Positions 44,678 to 57,248 of a stretch of 64,000 nt of DNA are shown here, piece by piece (position 1 is the first letter of the stretch; the number at the start of each line of letters is the position of its first letter). Made by a program: the position numbers and the translations under genes. The stretch lies in the NCBI GenBank assembly GCA_023014335.1, contig JAECYW010000007.1, positions 620,001 to 684,000 of the forward strand. Reading direction: 5' to 3'. Source of the DNA: Galerina marginata (lineage: Eukaryota > Basidiomycota > Agaricomycetes > Agaricales > Galerinaceae). Under the pieces are notes generated by a model that had not been told where the DNA came from, made no database searches, and saw only the letters and a program-made list of their open reading frames with translations.

Positions 44678-47059
44678 ATGCACTCAATGCATAGCGACGA
44701 CAGTCCTTCTGTCATGCAGAAGGATCTTCAAGATCCCGAATTGATTGAGTCATACAAGGATTTGCCGGAATTGAGGTGTGTTACATTTTACGGCCCAGCA
44801 GATGTGCTCGTACTGAATTTCATGAAATGAAGATACGCAGAGTTGGTCCCTGTGAGACGGTATTCAGACTTCGTGAAAGAAAAAAACGATATGTCGTTAC
44901 CAGGATTTTATGCAATGGAGAACTGGCATCGATTGCTTCCTGAACAGGCGTCTGTTATTGAGTGAGCTTTATTTTCATTACCGTTATAACTGGTCTATTC
45001 TGATCAAGAGTTCGTAGAAAAATCAAAGCAGCACTCACTTTCAAGTCTAATCTAATCTACATCAACCCGTCGCGCGCTCACCCGAACACCGTGACTATTG
45101 CTGCCATCGCTAATTCGCGTTATATTGTAAACCCTGCAAACACAAGATCATGCATGATAGGTGTCACCACTGGCTGTTGTTTGTCCAGCAAATTGGTGTA
45201 TGGCCGTACAAGAAATACTCGCGATTTTGGAAGCTCAACAGTAACGAAAGTGATTGAGATTATTCCGCACACTCAGGAATTCGAAAGGTTGGTAGGATTT
45301 CTTGGAACAGTCTTCGACTTTGAAGTCCTCAAGGCGCCTTGTTTTTCGGATCATGTTCTCACATTTTCTACTCGCGCGGAACCGGTGGGTAAGTAACTTT
45401 TCCATTGTCTATCAGTCATGCTATACTGATATACGTTTTGCAAAGGTTCAGGGACTTCTCCAATCCAAAGTCCATTAGCTAAACTAATTCTTGGACGTTT
45501 ACCATCAGATAAACTTTTGTAACATTGACAACAAATAGTTTTACAATTTGGAAGTATTATTGGTTCACTGTATTCCAAAACAGGTTCAGATCTATTACTC
45601 CGTTCTTTTCTTGTTACTCCAGGTTGAATTAAAATATCCAAATTTAGTGAAATTCTTTCTAGTAATTTTAGGTCTTTCATAAAGCGTAATTCACCACAAA
45701 CAGCACAGTAACCTTCAGACAAGTTTTTCAAGTCTGTTTCTTGACAGAAATTTGTAATAATAGTGTGTTCCAGTTTCTCAGATGGTGGATGAGGTGGAAA
45801 AATCACTTCTTTCTTGCTGATATTTCCATATAATGCAAATACTGTTTCATAATGAAAACATGTTGAGCAACAATGGTTTTGAATCAACTCTGTTATTTCA
45901 AGTCTTGACATCCGCTTCATTCGTTTGCATGTTAAATCATCATATTCATGAAATGCTGCTATCTCAGCAAATTTAGCTATTGTTGAAAGTGGTAATATAT
46001 CTTGTAGTTTTATCTTACAAACAATAAAAGAAGCATTATTTAAATACTGCTTTGCCTCATCAGAGGACATATGTTTATATATTTGGTATTGTGTTTCATT
46101 ACTTGGACTAGACTGTTGATTTTCCATTATTGAGAAGTCTTTAATTTCAGACCATGTAGTCAGATGAACAGCACCGCCTACAAATCTTGTGCTATTAAAA
46201 TCAGACGTGTTGCCATTACTCAAATGACTTCTTATATAAATTGTTTTAACCATTAACAGAACATTATTAATCACACCATTAAACATGACTAAAATGTCAT
46301 TAAAACTAGACAGTACAGACAGCATTTGTCTACTTAAATACTGATTATTCATCAAGAATAATCTGAGTCCCATTGCTACAAGAGCATGGTCGCCGAAAAT
46401 CAAGGACACTGCATCAGACAAGCTAATGCAAGAAAAGATGTGATGAAGTAGCATCTGAAGCATTCTAAGTAACGAAAATGTCCACATGAAGTGCGGCTTT
46501 TATATGTCCCATACTTAAATCTGTCAATTGCTGTCAAGCTGACTCGGGCTATTACGACTCAGACTCGGAAAGTGCAACTATGACGGCGATGCTTCGAACG
46601 CCGGAGCCGATTTCGTCTCCGATCTTACCTTCTTTACTTGTCCGAGTCTGCCATCACCGTTGGGAGTTCTATCCAAAACTGACCAGTGACCGAGTAGAGC
46701 GTGCACAAGAGCCCTCTGAAAGATATATTGCTAGGTTTGTCTTGCACACTATCAAGTTTTTGATGTTAGGATCATATTTTCAGTCGGTCGACATGTTTTG
46801 GACATGTTGTTGATTTTGAAATCACACCGGTTATCTCCTGTTTCCTGGATCTTGTTCTGGAGGCGATCCTCAGGCGCATAACTTATGGTCCTTCTTTGAA
46901 TTGCGCAGTCGCTACTCGTGAGCTCAGGTACGACGATTTATCACTTACTAATTATTAAAGACAATGAGACTGATCAATGTCAATATTAATGTTGATCTAG
47001 CCAACGACCATATTGCTCAGGCGACGGGCACCCTTCTCCTTTGCCTTCATGGACTCTGA
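44678..47059 (+). CDS. unrecognised protein gene interrupted by an intronic Helitron fragment
   Basis: The start at 44678 gives MHSMHSDDSPSVMQKDLQDP. Exons then read AELVPVRRYSDFVKEKNDMS, LPGFYAMENWHRLLPEQASV, KIKAALTFKSNLIYINPSRA and HTQEFERLVGFLGTVFDFEV, up to EPV at 45388. A GTAAGT donor at 45389 and a CAAG acceptor at 46538 enclose a 1150-nt intron; splicing keeps the frame (EPVADSGYYDSDSESATMTA). Further exons give HHRWEFYPKLTSDRVERAQE and HVVDFEITPVISCFLDLVLE. The stop is at 47059 or 47082, depending on the last donor. I know no family for this protein. The start could lie further upstream if the serine-rich gene is its 5' part. Confidence 0.5.
45420..46487 (-). mobile_element. truncated Helitron coding fragment inside an intron
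   Basis: A minus-strand frame resembles the N-terminal, pre-helicase part of fungal Helitron proteins (DUF6570-like). It has SEGYCAVCGEL with paired cysteines, IQPGVTRKERSNRSEPVLEY, CKTICCQCYKSLSDGKRPRI and SLANGLWIGEVPEPLQ, where full elements continue into the Rep/helicase region. Here the homology stops at about 45440 and the frame runs into host intron sequence. No Rep HUH motif, PIF1 helicase or clear TC/CTRR termini are present, so the copy is incomplete. It is more AT-rich than its surroundings, antisense to the host gene and lies wholly within the intron 45389-46538. Confidence 0.72.
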
Positions 47060-49773
47060 CCCTGTGCCAACTTGCAACATGAAGACATTCGCACCACTTC
47101 GTACCTCCTTCATTTTCGCATAATGCGGTTGGTCAGATCTCAAGTGATCCGCAGCCTACCACTATTTAACGGCATGTCTTTTTCACTGATTTCACGTCTT
47201 ACAAAGTCATCTACATCCCAGTAGCTTGCATTTTATTTCAACATTTTGTGCACCCTGGTTGATCTCCGTCATCACGCGATTCCACACTCAAGCTAACGAA
47301 TGTGGCATGACCGGTTGATGGTTCTGGGTAGATATTGAACCAGTCGTGAATTACCTGATGACAAACCGCGGCCGATAGCCAAGGACAACAAGCGGAAAAC
47401 GTTGGCATTGCGGGAGGCATTCGTGAAGCTGCGCCGCAGCATGAAAGCCACCAGAACAGTCTTTGTGACTCAATTGTATGAATTGCCAGTCAGATTGATT
47501 AATCGGATGGCGTTCTCAAATGTTTACATTCCAGGCGGAGTATTATATAAGGAATACACATATTTTACCTGTCACAGTATAAATTCTTATAGTAAAAGTG
47601 ACCAACGATTGCTAAAGGAACTAAGGGAATGAACCGCCAGAAGGGCCACGATTGATAGGCATTCAGACGTAAAATATTACAAAACCGGAAATCGAATGTT
47701 GTACGTGTCTACTTTGTGACGGAAGTTGGAGGATGCAATGAAAAGATATTCGAAAAAAACCGGAGGACAAGAAATGGTTGGAAATTGACAAAAAAGTGGG
47801 CGCGTTGTCTTCAACGGCCTGTGGTGTAGGAGAGCCGGTGGAGGGCCTACTGGTATCGCCGGCACAAAAACGCAAGAGTTGTCGATGATGGAAGATTCGG
47901 GCTGTCGAGATAGACGAAACAGATTAACTTCTCCAGCAAATCATCAAAAAGTGAGACACTTTCCAATAACGGCGTATGTCGTAATCCACGGTTGGAATTT
48001 GTTGCACTGATTTATCGGAATGCATCAACCCTGCTGGCCTCAGCTTCTCACCTGTGTCGCAAGGCACGCGGTGAACAGTATACTTCTGCTGGTAAGAAGG
48101 AGACTTGAAAAACAAAAAGGTTTGTCCTACCGAGTCCACAAGAAAATCATTATTGAAAATCACTAGATATCGGTATACCTTGACTGTGAATGTTCATTAT
48201 CGCCTCTTCCATCAAAACGTGTGCGTACGGTGGCCATTTAGTATTGCTCGAACGTTCAGCAATCTTGTTGACACCATGTTGAGAGAGCGCATCATTTGGT
48301 GCATGAATTACAAAGATCAGCAAAATACGTCCCAGGATTTTGAAGAAGGACATAGAGGGACGCAGACGAAAAGAGGGGATGAGGATAGTCATGTCCTGGT
48401 GGTCGACAGTTTTCATCGCCCATGTTTTGTAACGTCAATTAACGTCACGATACAATACATAGAACAACTTATCTTTTATCTCGCATTGAAAGCTTTCAAC
48501 ATCCATGTTAGCTGCGGCATGCGTATAGCTTTTTCTGCTGTTGTAGACAACCCGTCGGCCTTGTGACTCGGTGAGCGATAGGCGTGTGGAGACTCCAAAC
48601 CTGTTGAAAAGTTGTCTAGGTGCATCTCGATACGCTGAACGGAAGATATCCTATCTTAAGGCGATTCCAATGCGGACAAGAAAAGCTTGATGGTTGTGCA
48701 GTCGAACAAGCTGGGCGCGTGTAAGAAACGGGAAGGAGAAACTATCGGCGTCATGAGATTTTCCGATAAGGCCACAAATGCGAGGACATTCGACTTATTC
48801 AAGGAGCTGGGGATAACGAAGGAGGAGGCAAGTTTCTCCCTTATCGTTTGTCTACCAATGACAAAACTCAGCTTTATAGCGGTGGGAGATATTCAGAATC
48901 TCCGAAAAAAATAACTGATACGACCACCGGACAGATGTCAAAAAATCCGTGGCAAATATTGATGGAGTAAGCAAGGGGGGACTGGTAAAAAGCCTTAACG
49001 TTTACCTGTCGGAAAGATGGAAGATGGAAAAAAATTCGTGTCCGAAGACCTTGACGTCAATGGCAGTGAATGCAGAAGGTGATGTGGCGTTAGATGCTGA
49101 AAAAGCCCAAGAAGCAAAATGAGCGCAACGCGTCAAGTTAAGTAAAGATCAAGACGGACCTTAAACTGGACAAAGGAAGGATGATGTTGGAGCTGCAAAG
49201 GCACTGACGGCCATCGGTGCCTTTGAAGGAGTCAGTGTATGTTGGGCTTGGCTTTGAAGAAAACGTGTTGAAGACGTAGGTCATTTCGGTGGGCCTTCCG
49301 CAAATGTCGCGACCAATCGCGTTCTTTAAACCGATGTACCAGCTGAGTAGACCAGGGAAAGAAAGCTGAAAATAGGACGGCAAGTCAGAGTTGTTTCCAT
49401 ACTGGTATACGTCTCTCTATAGTCAGACTGGCCGGTTATATGAGCGCACATGACCGGGTATATTATAAGAGCACATGACCGGGTAATGAGATGTTTCAAC
49501 GAGGGCACAGAACGATTCCCTTATTACATAAGGTCTCGTAATGAACCCGCTTTGTGTTCAAACTTCACCCTGACCAAGGTCACTGACGCTGTACATGTCT
49601 TCACATGATGTGACGTTACTGAGCGTTACTGTGTTTATTGGTCCTTCACGTGACAATGATGGAATTTGAACTTTGGCAGCTTGCTTTGACTCTGAGGGCT
49701 CTATAGTCTACTTGTCGGTGTAGTTCCTCTCCTCGCACCTTCTTCCTCCAGCTCTTGTCGTCCATCTTAGAGT
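47060..49773. other. stretch with weak gene-like fragments
   Basis: About 2.7 kb. On the minus strand, frames at about 48150-48416 and 47924-48163 can be read together as SSNTKWPPYAHVLMEEAIMN and SPSYQQKYTVHRVPCDTGEK then IPTVDYDIRRYWKV, which look protein-like and may be one decayed or small gene I cannot name. A plus frame at 48687-48914 (MMVVQSNKLGACKKREGETI) is also unplaced. The final ~300 bases should hold the promoter of the TOG-protein gene. Confidence 0.35.
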
Positions 49774-52700
49774 ATGGACGGACCTCCGCCACAGGAAGAA
49801 GATTTCACATCTCTCCCGATCTCTGAAAGACTTGCTCACAAGAATTGGAAGGCGCGTGTTAGTGCCTACGAAACTCTCATCAAGGCCTTCGGAAATACTG
49901 CATCTGATAATGATCCCGCTTTCAAACCATACATCAACAACGTCGATTTACTCAAGAAGTTCGCTACAGATGCTAACGCAGTTGCTCAAGAAAAAGGCGT
50001 GGAGTGCCTTGGGGCTCTTGTGAAATTTGCCGGAGAAACAGCTGCCAAAACGCGGGAAGGAATCGTACCTGCCTTGGTAGACAAATGCCTTGGATCCACA
50101 CGCGTTGGAACCAAGAATCATGCTATCGATCTCGTTACGCAATACGTTGAAGTAGAGAACGGGGGTGCTGGGGTTGTGGTACGTTCTTAGGTGTGGTGGC
50201 AGTTTATATGATCGACCTCATTCTTATCCATTAATTAGAACGATCTACTTGTTGGTCTTTCTGCAAAGCAACCAAAAGCAGTGGCTGGATGTATACTAGC
50301 CTTGAGGGAAGTCGTGCAGTGAGTAGGCTTGTGCAACACTATCCGCTTGACACTGAACGGAAATCTTACAGGGCCTTCGGGGTCCAAGTCGTTCCGCCAC
50401 CTCCCATTTTGAAAGTCCTTCCCAAGATTTTCTCTCATTCAGATAAAACAGTTCGTGCCGAAGGGTCCAACCTAACAATAGTCTTGTATCAATATATCGG
50501 CCCAGCCATCGAACCGTGGCTGGCAGACTTGAAGCCGGTGCAGGTGAAGGAATTGAAAGATGCATTCGAGGCCTTGGAGAAAGATGGAAAGGGACACAAG
50601 TCTTTGAAACCTGACAGGCTCACGCGCGCTCAAGCCCGAGAAGCGGTTAGCAACGAAGAAGTCGATGTCATACCAGAGGAACCAGAAGGTGAGTAGTCTT
50701 GCCCAATTTTGAGTGTGGAGACTCAACACCGCTGCTTTTTCCTCAGAAATTCCCCTTGATCCACGAGCATTTGCTGAAGCCGTGGATATAACTCCAAAGC
50801 TGCCTGCTTCTTTTCAAACAAATCTCAAGTCTTCGAAGTGGAAGGAACGCAAAGAAGCCCTGGATGATCTAGCTACGGTACTTTCTAGTACCCCAAAGAT
50901 TAAGGACGCGCCAGAGCTATCAGAACTTTCGAAATCGCTAGCTGCCTGCATTGCAAAAGACGCCAATATCAACTGCGTGATCGTTGCCGCGACGTGTCTG
51001 GAAGAACTTGCAAAGGGTATGATGATGGCTTTTGCAAAGTACCGTGAAAGTGTCGTCGCTCTCTTGCTAGAGCGGTTGAAGGAGCGGAAAGCAAATGTTA
51101 CGGATGCCATCGGTTCTGCATTAGATGCAGTATTTGCAACGGTCGGTTTTTCTCCCTGTCACACTGCGCCATCAGCAAGGCTAACGGGCTCAAATTTAGA
51201 CAACGTTGAGCGACACAATTCCTGACCTGGATGGCGCCTTGAAATCCAAGAACCCTCAAGTTAAAGAGGGAACTTTGAAATTCCTCAGTCGATGTCTTGC
51301 TAGCGCGACCTCACCAATACCCCCTACTCAAATAAAACCGTTAGCAGACATATTGGTCGTATTGCTTGAAGATGGATTCGAAGGCGCTCGTAATGAAGCC
51401 GCTAATTGCTTTGGCACTCTTATGAAAATGGTGGGAGAACGCCCGCTTAACGCAACAATGGAAATGCTGCCAGAATTGCGAAAAACGAAAATCAAAGAGG
51501 CTTTCGAGAAGGCTACAGTGAAGTGTAAAGCAGGAAGCCCGCCTGCGCCACGAGGTCCTGCAGGCGTGCCAGCCAAAAAGGCGCCTCCTGTTGCAGCCTC
51601 AAAACAGGCCCCCAAGGAGGAAGAGCCTGCACCAAAGAAAGCAGCCGCTCCACCCAAACCTCCAGTAAAAGTTGCTGTGCGTCTTCTTGTTCATCTTGAC
51701 GCTGAAATCAATGCGCTGACTTCAGAACTCGAAGCCTAAGAAAGCAACAGCTACAGCGCCCCCTGCCGCAGCTGCTACGAAGAAAGTGCCGAGTGGCGCC
51801 TCGGCCAAGCCTGCGACGAAACCTGTCGCCTCTCCATCCTCTGGAAACCTCGACGCTGTGAAGTATAAGCACAGTTCCGAAGACGCTGAGGCCCTTGCTG
51901 CAGACCTAATCCCCGCTTCGATGATGGCTGACCTGGGTGATGCCAATTGGAAAACAAGGCTTGCCGCACTAGAAGAAATGTCGGTGTGGATTGAAGGAGA
52001 AATTCAATCCCTGGATGCCGAAGTTATTGTCCGTGCCTTGGCGAAGAAAGGGTGGAATGAAAAGAATTTTCAGGCAAGTCTTTGGGTGTCCAACAAATGT
52101 CCTTGTTTATAGTTATTCTCGACTCCAGGTTTCAGCCAAACTTTATGCCAATTTGGCAGTTCTTGCCCAAGGCTGTCCTTCTTTCGGAAGGTCTTGTGCT
52201 GCTCTTTGTGTCGTGCATCTCACTGACAAATTGGGTGATCTAAAATTGAAAAAGCCAGCCGGCGAGACTTTAATAGCTTTTGCGGAGAAAACCTCGCTTC
52301 AGTTCGTTCTTGGACAAGGTCAGAGTTCCGCTGTGTCCATCCTCGGCCCCGTGGCTGATGTTATACATTTGATAGCTTATGAACCCCTATCGAAGCAAAA
52401 GGCGCCCAAGGTTCTGGCTGATGCAATTGCATGGGTTAACTCTGCTTTAATCGACTTTGGTATCTCCGGAGTTTCCCTTCGAGCGTTGATCGACTTCTTG
52501 AAATCTGCATTACAAAATTCTAATGCCACTGTGCGCACAAGTGCAACGAAGACGCTTGTAACAGTGAAGTTATTCGCTGGGCCTAGTGATTACGATTACA
52601 TCTTCGACTGTGACTGGCTTATCTAATCATCACCCATAGGCGTCAAAGATCTTGTGGAGGATTTGAACCCTCAACTTCTGAATACCATTACGTCCGAATT

Positions 52701-55700
52701 TGACAAGGTGGATGGCCAGACCCCGCCCGAACCCTGTCGGACTTCGGCAGATCTCGCAAACTTAGCAATTGAATCGTCTCAGGATTCTAAAGCTGGCGCT
52801 GCGGACCCACTCGATGACCTTTTCCCCCGTGTTGAGATAGATAGTTTGCTCAAAGGAACGTCCATATTGGCTGATGCAAAGAGCGATGCATGGAAGACAA
52901 AGAAAGAGGCTCTAGAGGCGCTTCAAGGCATACTTGACCAAGGCAATAATAAGCGTTTAAAGCCTAGCATGGGTGAGTTTCCTTTTCCGACTCCCATGAT
53001 TAATCTAACCAAGATTCCGTCAGGCGAAATTGGCCAAACTCTTAAAGCAAGAGTCACGGACACAAATAAAGCCGTTCAAGTTCTATCTCTTGATATAGTT
53101 TCCCGTATAGCAACAGGGATGGGAAAGCCGTTTGAAAAACATGCCCGCCTTTTCGTTTTGCCCATTTGCACAGTGTTGGCGGATCAAAAGGCCAATATTC
53201 GAACTGCTGCGCTGCAAGCGCTAACTGCAATTGCGACGGCATGCGAGGTCGAACCAATGATTCCTGGTCTTACGACAGGCATCGAGACCACGAATCCGTT
53301 GCAAAAGTCGACATTGTTGCAATGGATAGTTGACTGGTTCAAGGATAATACTCCTTCTCCCTCTCATGACTTACGTGGATGGGCACCAGTCATCGTATCT
53401 TCATTGGATGACAGAAGTGCTGATGTGCGCAAAGCTGCACAGGCACTCTTGCCAACTCTCATCCATTGCTCTGGTTTTGACTTTGTTATGCAACAAACGA
53501 ACTCCCTCAAACCAGCGTCGCGTGGAAGCGCCGTACCTCTGATACAAGCTGCTCGACCAACTGCTTCAGAGCCAACCCAAAAGGCGGTTGCAACTGCGAA
53601 GACTTCAATTTCGCCTCCGCCAGCCAGCCCCAGACCAGAGTCTCCAGCAAGCGCCGCTTTCCCAGATAGTAAACCAAGCAGTAAGGTATCCGGCGTGCGT
53701 CGCAAGTTACCCCAAGGCATCAGCAGACCGGATTCTAGGGCGGAAAGCGTCGATCTAGGCAGCAAGGCAATTCCTGGTGTTGCTAAGAAAACCATTCCAG
53801 CAACCACGACTTCCGCCAAACAGGCAGCTCCTGTGCCAACAAATCCTGCTTTGCCTTTCTCGAACATGAATTCGGAGCTGAAAAAAACGAGATTAGGAAA
53901 GGATGCTAGTCGCTGGATCAACGAAGGTGGTTCAACAAGAAAAGACCTCGCGGAGGCTCTTCAAAATCAAATGGAACCTCATACATCAAAGGAGCTCGTA
54001 TCACGCCTGTTCAGCCATGATCACAACGCGGTCAATGATCACATAACTGGGTTGACCACAATTGCAGAATTTTACTCTGGAGCTCTAGATGCTGATGAAC
54101 ACATTGAAAAGTTGTGCCTTGCAAATCTCGATCTTCCTCTGAAGTATATTTCCATGAAGGCGCATGAACCACAATCCAATCTCATCTCCAAATGCCTGGA
54201 TGTCACCGAAGCCATTTTAGCATTCCTTCGCAGTGTCAACTACCAGCTTACCGACAATGAGGCGATGTGCTTTGTGCCCACCATAATCTTCAAGGTACCC
54301 ATGCGCTTTTTTGAAGTTATACGTGATTACTGACACTAATTCAGCTTGGCGACGCGCGCGAACAAGCGCGAGCTCGCGTGCAGCAGATAATCCGAACTCT
54401 TCCCACCGTCTATCCATATAGTCGAGTCTTTCAATTGCTATTAGACCATGGTTTGAAGGCAAAGGTAGCCAAGACACGTCAAGGCACTTTGGACGAATTG
54501 TCTGCAATATTGAAGAAATCTGGAATGGGTGCATGTGAACCGTCCAAGGCATTTCCTGCCGTAGCATCACTTATTTCCGACAAAGACCCTCAAGTTCGCA
54601 AGTCTGCTCTTGGAACACTGAGGTATGTAATCTGGAATGTTTAGCAAACTTTCCTCATCGAGTCATTTATTGCAGTGAAGCATATACCCTAGTGGGGGAA
54701 AAGGTATGGGCCCTCGTCGGGCCTTTATCCGCCAAAGACAAGACGCAGCTTGAGGAAAGATTGCGGCGTGTCCCAGGTCCAAGTTCTCAAGGGAAAGCCG
54801 ACTCTATCACTATTCCTGCTCCTGCTTCCGGGGTCGCTCGCCTAACGGCGACTGTTCCACGTCCTGGAAGCCCATCGGTTGCAGTTTCTCGTCTAGCGCG
54901 ACCTGCTTCACCTGCCCAAACCTTCAGGTCCGCTTCCCCTGTGCAATCTACCCGCCCAGAATCCCCTATTCGGCCTGCCGCCGCTAATTCTAATTCACAT
55001 ACTTCTGCTATCGCTGTTCCCCCTTCATCGCCTGGGAAAACCAGACCGCGGAGTATGCTACCTTCGCGACTCGGCCGACCTCGTACAAACCTCGTACAAC
55101 CTTCAGCAGCACCTTCTATCCAAGAATCTGTACCAGCCACCCCTACGAGTCCTCCCGCCGTCGCTTCGCGATTGGACGAGCCTCCTGCTCGCCCGCGCGC
55201 TGACAGCATCCTCCGACCCGAAGTACCGGATGATATCACACTTACTATCTCTAGTATTCTGAGCAGTGATCCTACTCGTAGCGTTGAGGCTCTGAAGAAA
55301 ATCCAAAAGATTCTTTCTGTGGGTCCCGATAATGGGCCTTCATCGCCTCAATATCGGGAACTGGCCGAGCATACAGAAGGTCTCATTGAGACTATCACGC
55401 TTCAAATGGCTCACGTTTTTGAGCATCCGAAGGACCTCATTTCTGATGACAATTTCCGGCTCGCAAAGCATCTGATCCAGACGCTCAATAACTTTTGTGA
55501 CCACTCGTTCCTGGCGGAATCACTAACGGTCGAGATCTTGACGGCGCTTTTGGAAGAGCTAACTCTTCGACTTCTTGAAACAGATGATAGCCCCGTGAAA
55601 AAAGTTAAAGATTTGTCTCGCTTCATCAATATGATTATTCTGCGATTGTTTGCGACAGGCAGGAGGATGTCAATATTCCGGTAAGTCTGAAATCGATGAC

Positions 55701-56928
55701 ATGTTCTGCCAGGCATTGACTCCATCCTCAGTGCCCTCTTCGCCCTGCTCCTACAGATTGTGAAGCCATTTCCAAGTAACGGCGTTCTTCCAGATTCCAA
55801 AGAGTCGAAAGTGGCAGAATTAGTGCTCAAGTGCGTCTGGAAATTAGCTAGGAACATACCGCAAGATCTTAGTGAAACCCATCTGGACCCTGTGGAGCTA
55901 TTCCCTGCTATTGAACATTTCTTACAATCGATACCTCCTAACGAATGGCGAGCGCGGGCCACGAACAAGGTCCCATGCGGAGATATGCCCCTGAGGACAA
56001 TAAAAGTGATCATTCAACACGTTGTCGGTAAGTTCTTTTCATTTGCCTCGCAGGACTCCCAAGAACTCACACCATCTAGCTCATTATGGGGATGACGTGT
56101 ATGAATTGCTTTCTGCCTCGTTCGATGATCCATCCGCCACTATTGTATATCCATATGTTTATCGAATCTTGAATTCTAGTTCTCGAGCCGCTACCGATGC
56201 GCCAGTTTCCCGACGGAACGGGGCAGAAACCTTCATCCCACCAAAGTCGCCTGGATCCAGTCGCCCATTGTCACCGCAAGAAACAGCATCATCCGTGCAC
56301 TCCAATCACCGCCCTGCCAGCCACAGAACCAGCCCCAGTTCTTCATCGGCACATGGGCATGGACAATACTCTCCGAATGTCGAAGAGCCGGATCCTGATG
56401 CCCAACTGCTGGTCATTATCGGCCACATTTCAAGTGAAACGACAGGGGCTCTTCATAAAGAAGGAATTACAGAACTTCATCACTTTTTGAAAGCCTACCC
56501 ACACAAGAAGCCTCGAGTGGAGAAGCTGCTTGAATCTACTGGGGCCGCCTTTAGGAAATACATTAATCGAGCCCTTGCCAGTCGTGCTGCAGAAGATCAA
56601 GAGCGCAACGTTGCAGTAGCTGATACCCTGTCGAGTATGTCCCGCCTTTCTTTCTTTCCAACCTTCCAATAACCCAGTTATAGAATTGGAGTACAACAGC
56701 CAGGATACAAGAAATGGTTCCACCGCTACTGTGACCGTCGTCGCAAATGGTTCATCAGAAGTTGCATCAAAAACTCCAACACGAGCTTCATCTGTCTTGG
56801 AAGGAACTGATCAGCAGGAAAAGCTTTCAAGGTTGCACGACATCTTCCAATATCGGTCAAGCACTTTGAGTTCTGGGTCTTCACATGGGAGATCCACCCC
56901 TTCCGGTTTACGGACTTCTCTAGGTTAA
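49774..56928 (+). CDS. STU2: microtubule polymerase of the XMAP215/ch-TOG/Stu2 family (five TOG domains)
   Basis: This family binds tubulin through TOG domains and speeds plus-end growth at spindles and cytoplasmic microtubules. The start is MDGPPPQEEDFTSLPISERL. TOG1 spans ~49.8-50.6 kb (AHKNWKARVSAYETLIKAFG). TOG2 follows (SKWKERKEALDDLATVLSST), then a Lys/Pro/Ala-rich linker. TOG3 contains ANWKTRLAALEEMSVWIEGE, TOG4 SDAWKTKKEALEALQGILDQ, and TOG5 AKVAKTRQGTLDELSAILKK, which ends at about 54.78 kb. A Ser/Pro-rich basic linker (ARPASPAQTFRSASPVQSTR) precedes a helical C-terminal domain (DDITLTISSILSSDPTRSVE). The stop is at 56928. With about a dozen short introns the product is roughly 2,100-2,200 residues. 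Five TOGs match the metazoan-type architecture rather than the two of budding-yeast Stu2. Confidence 0.93.
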
Positions 56929-57248
56929 AACATTCGACCATGTATTCTATTTTTATGCTTTCTAGACCTTCCCTCACATATACACATGGTGTACACACAT
57001 AATACATAGTTCTTGGAATTGCACTTATTGATAAAAATCTGAAGGTTAAGTTGAACCAGACAAAGCTGCCTGCTGGATGACGAAGGCGACATCATTGTTT
57101 GACGGTATTTGTCCAAGAGGTGAGGCTCCCAGTTTGGCCCAAAAGGTGCAGCTTAAACCTTGCCTCTCATAATTCAACCACGACTTACATGCTTCTCTAT
57201 TCCGTGCCATAAGCAACCTTCATTTGTTTGTTTCATTTGACGCGAATC
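56929..57248. other. intergenic region between STU2 and the acyltransferase gene
   Basis: The 320 bases hold the STU2 3' UTR and the acyltransferase promoter. No separate gene is seen. Confidence 0.55.

Noticed and set aside
45351..46487. Intact Helitron or a real 378-residue host gene
   Set aside because: Only the pre-helicase part is present. The frame's C-terminal tail is host intron and exon sequence read antisense, and its N-terminus lacks family resemblance.
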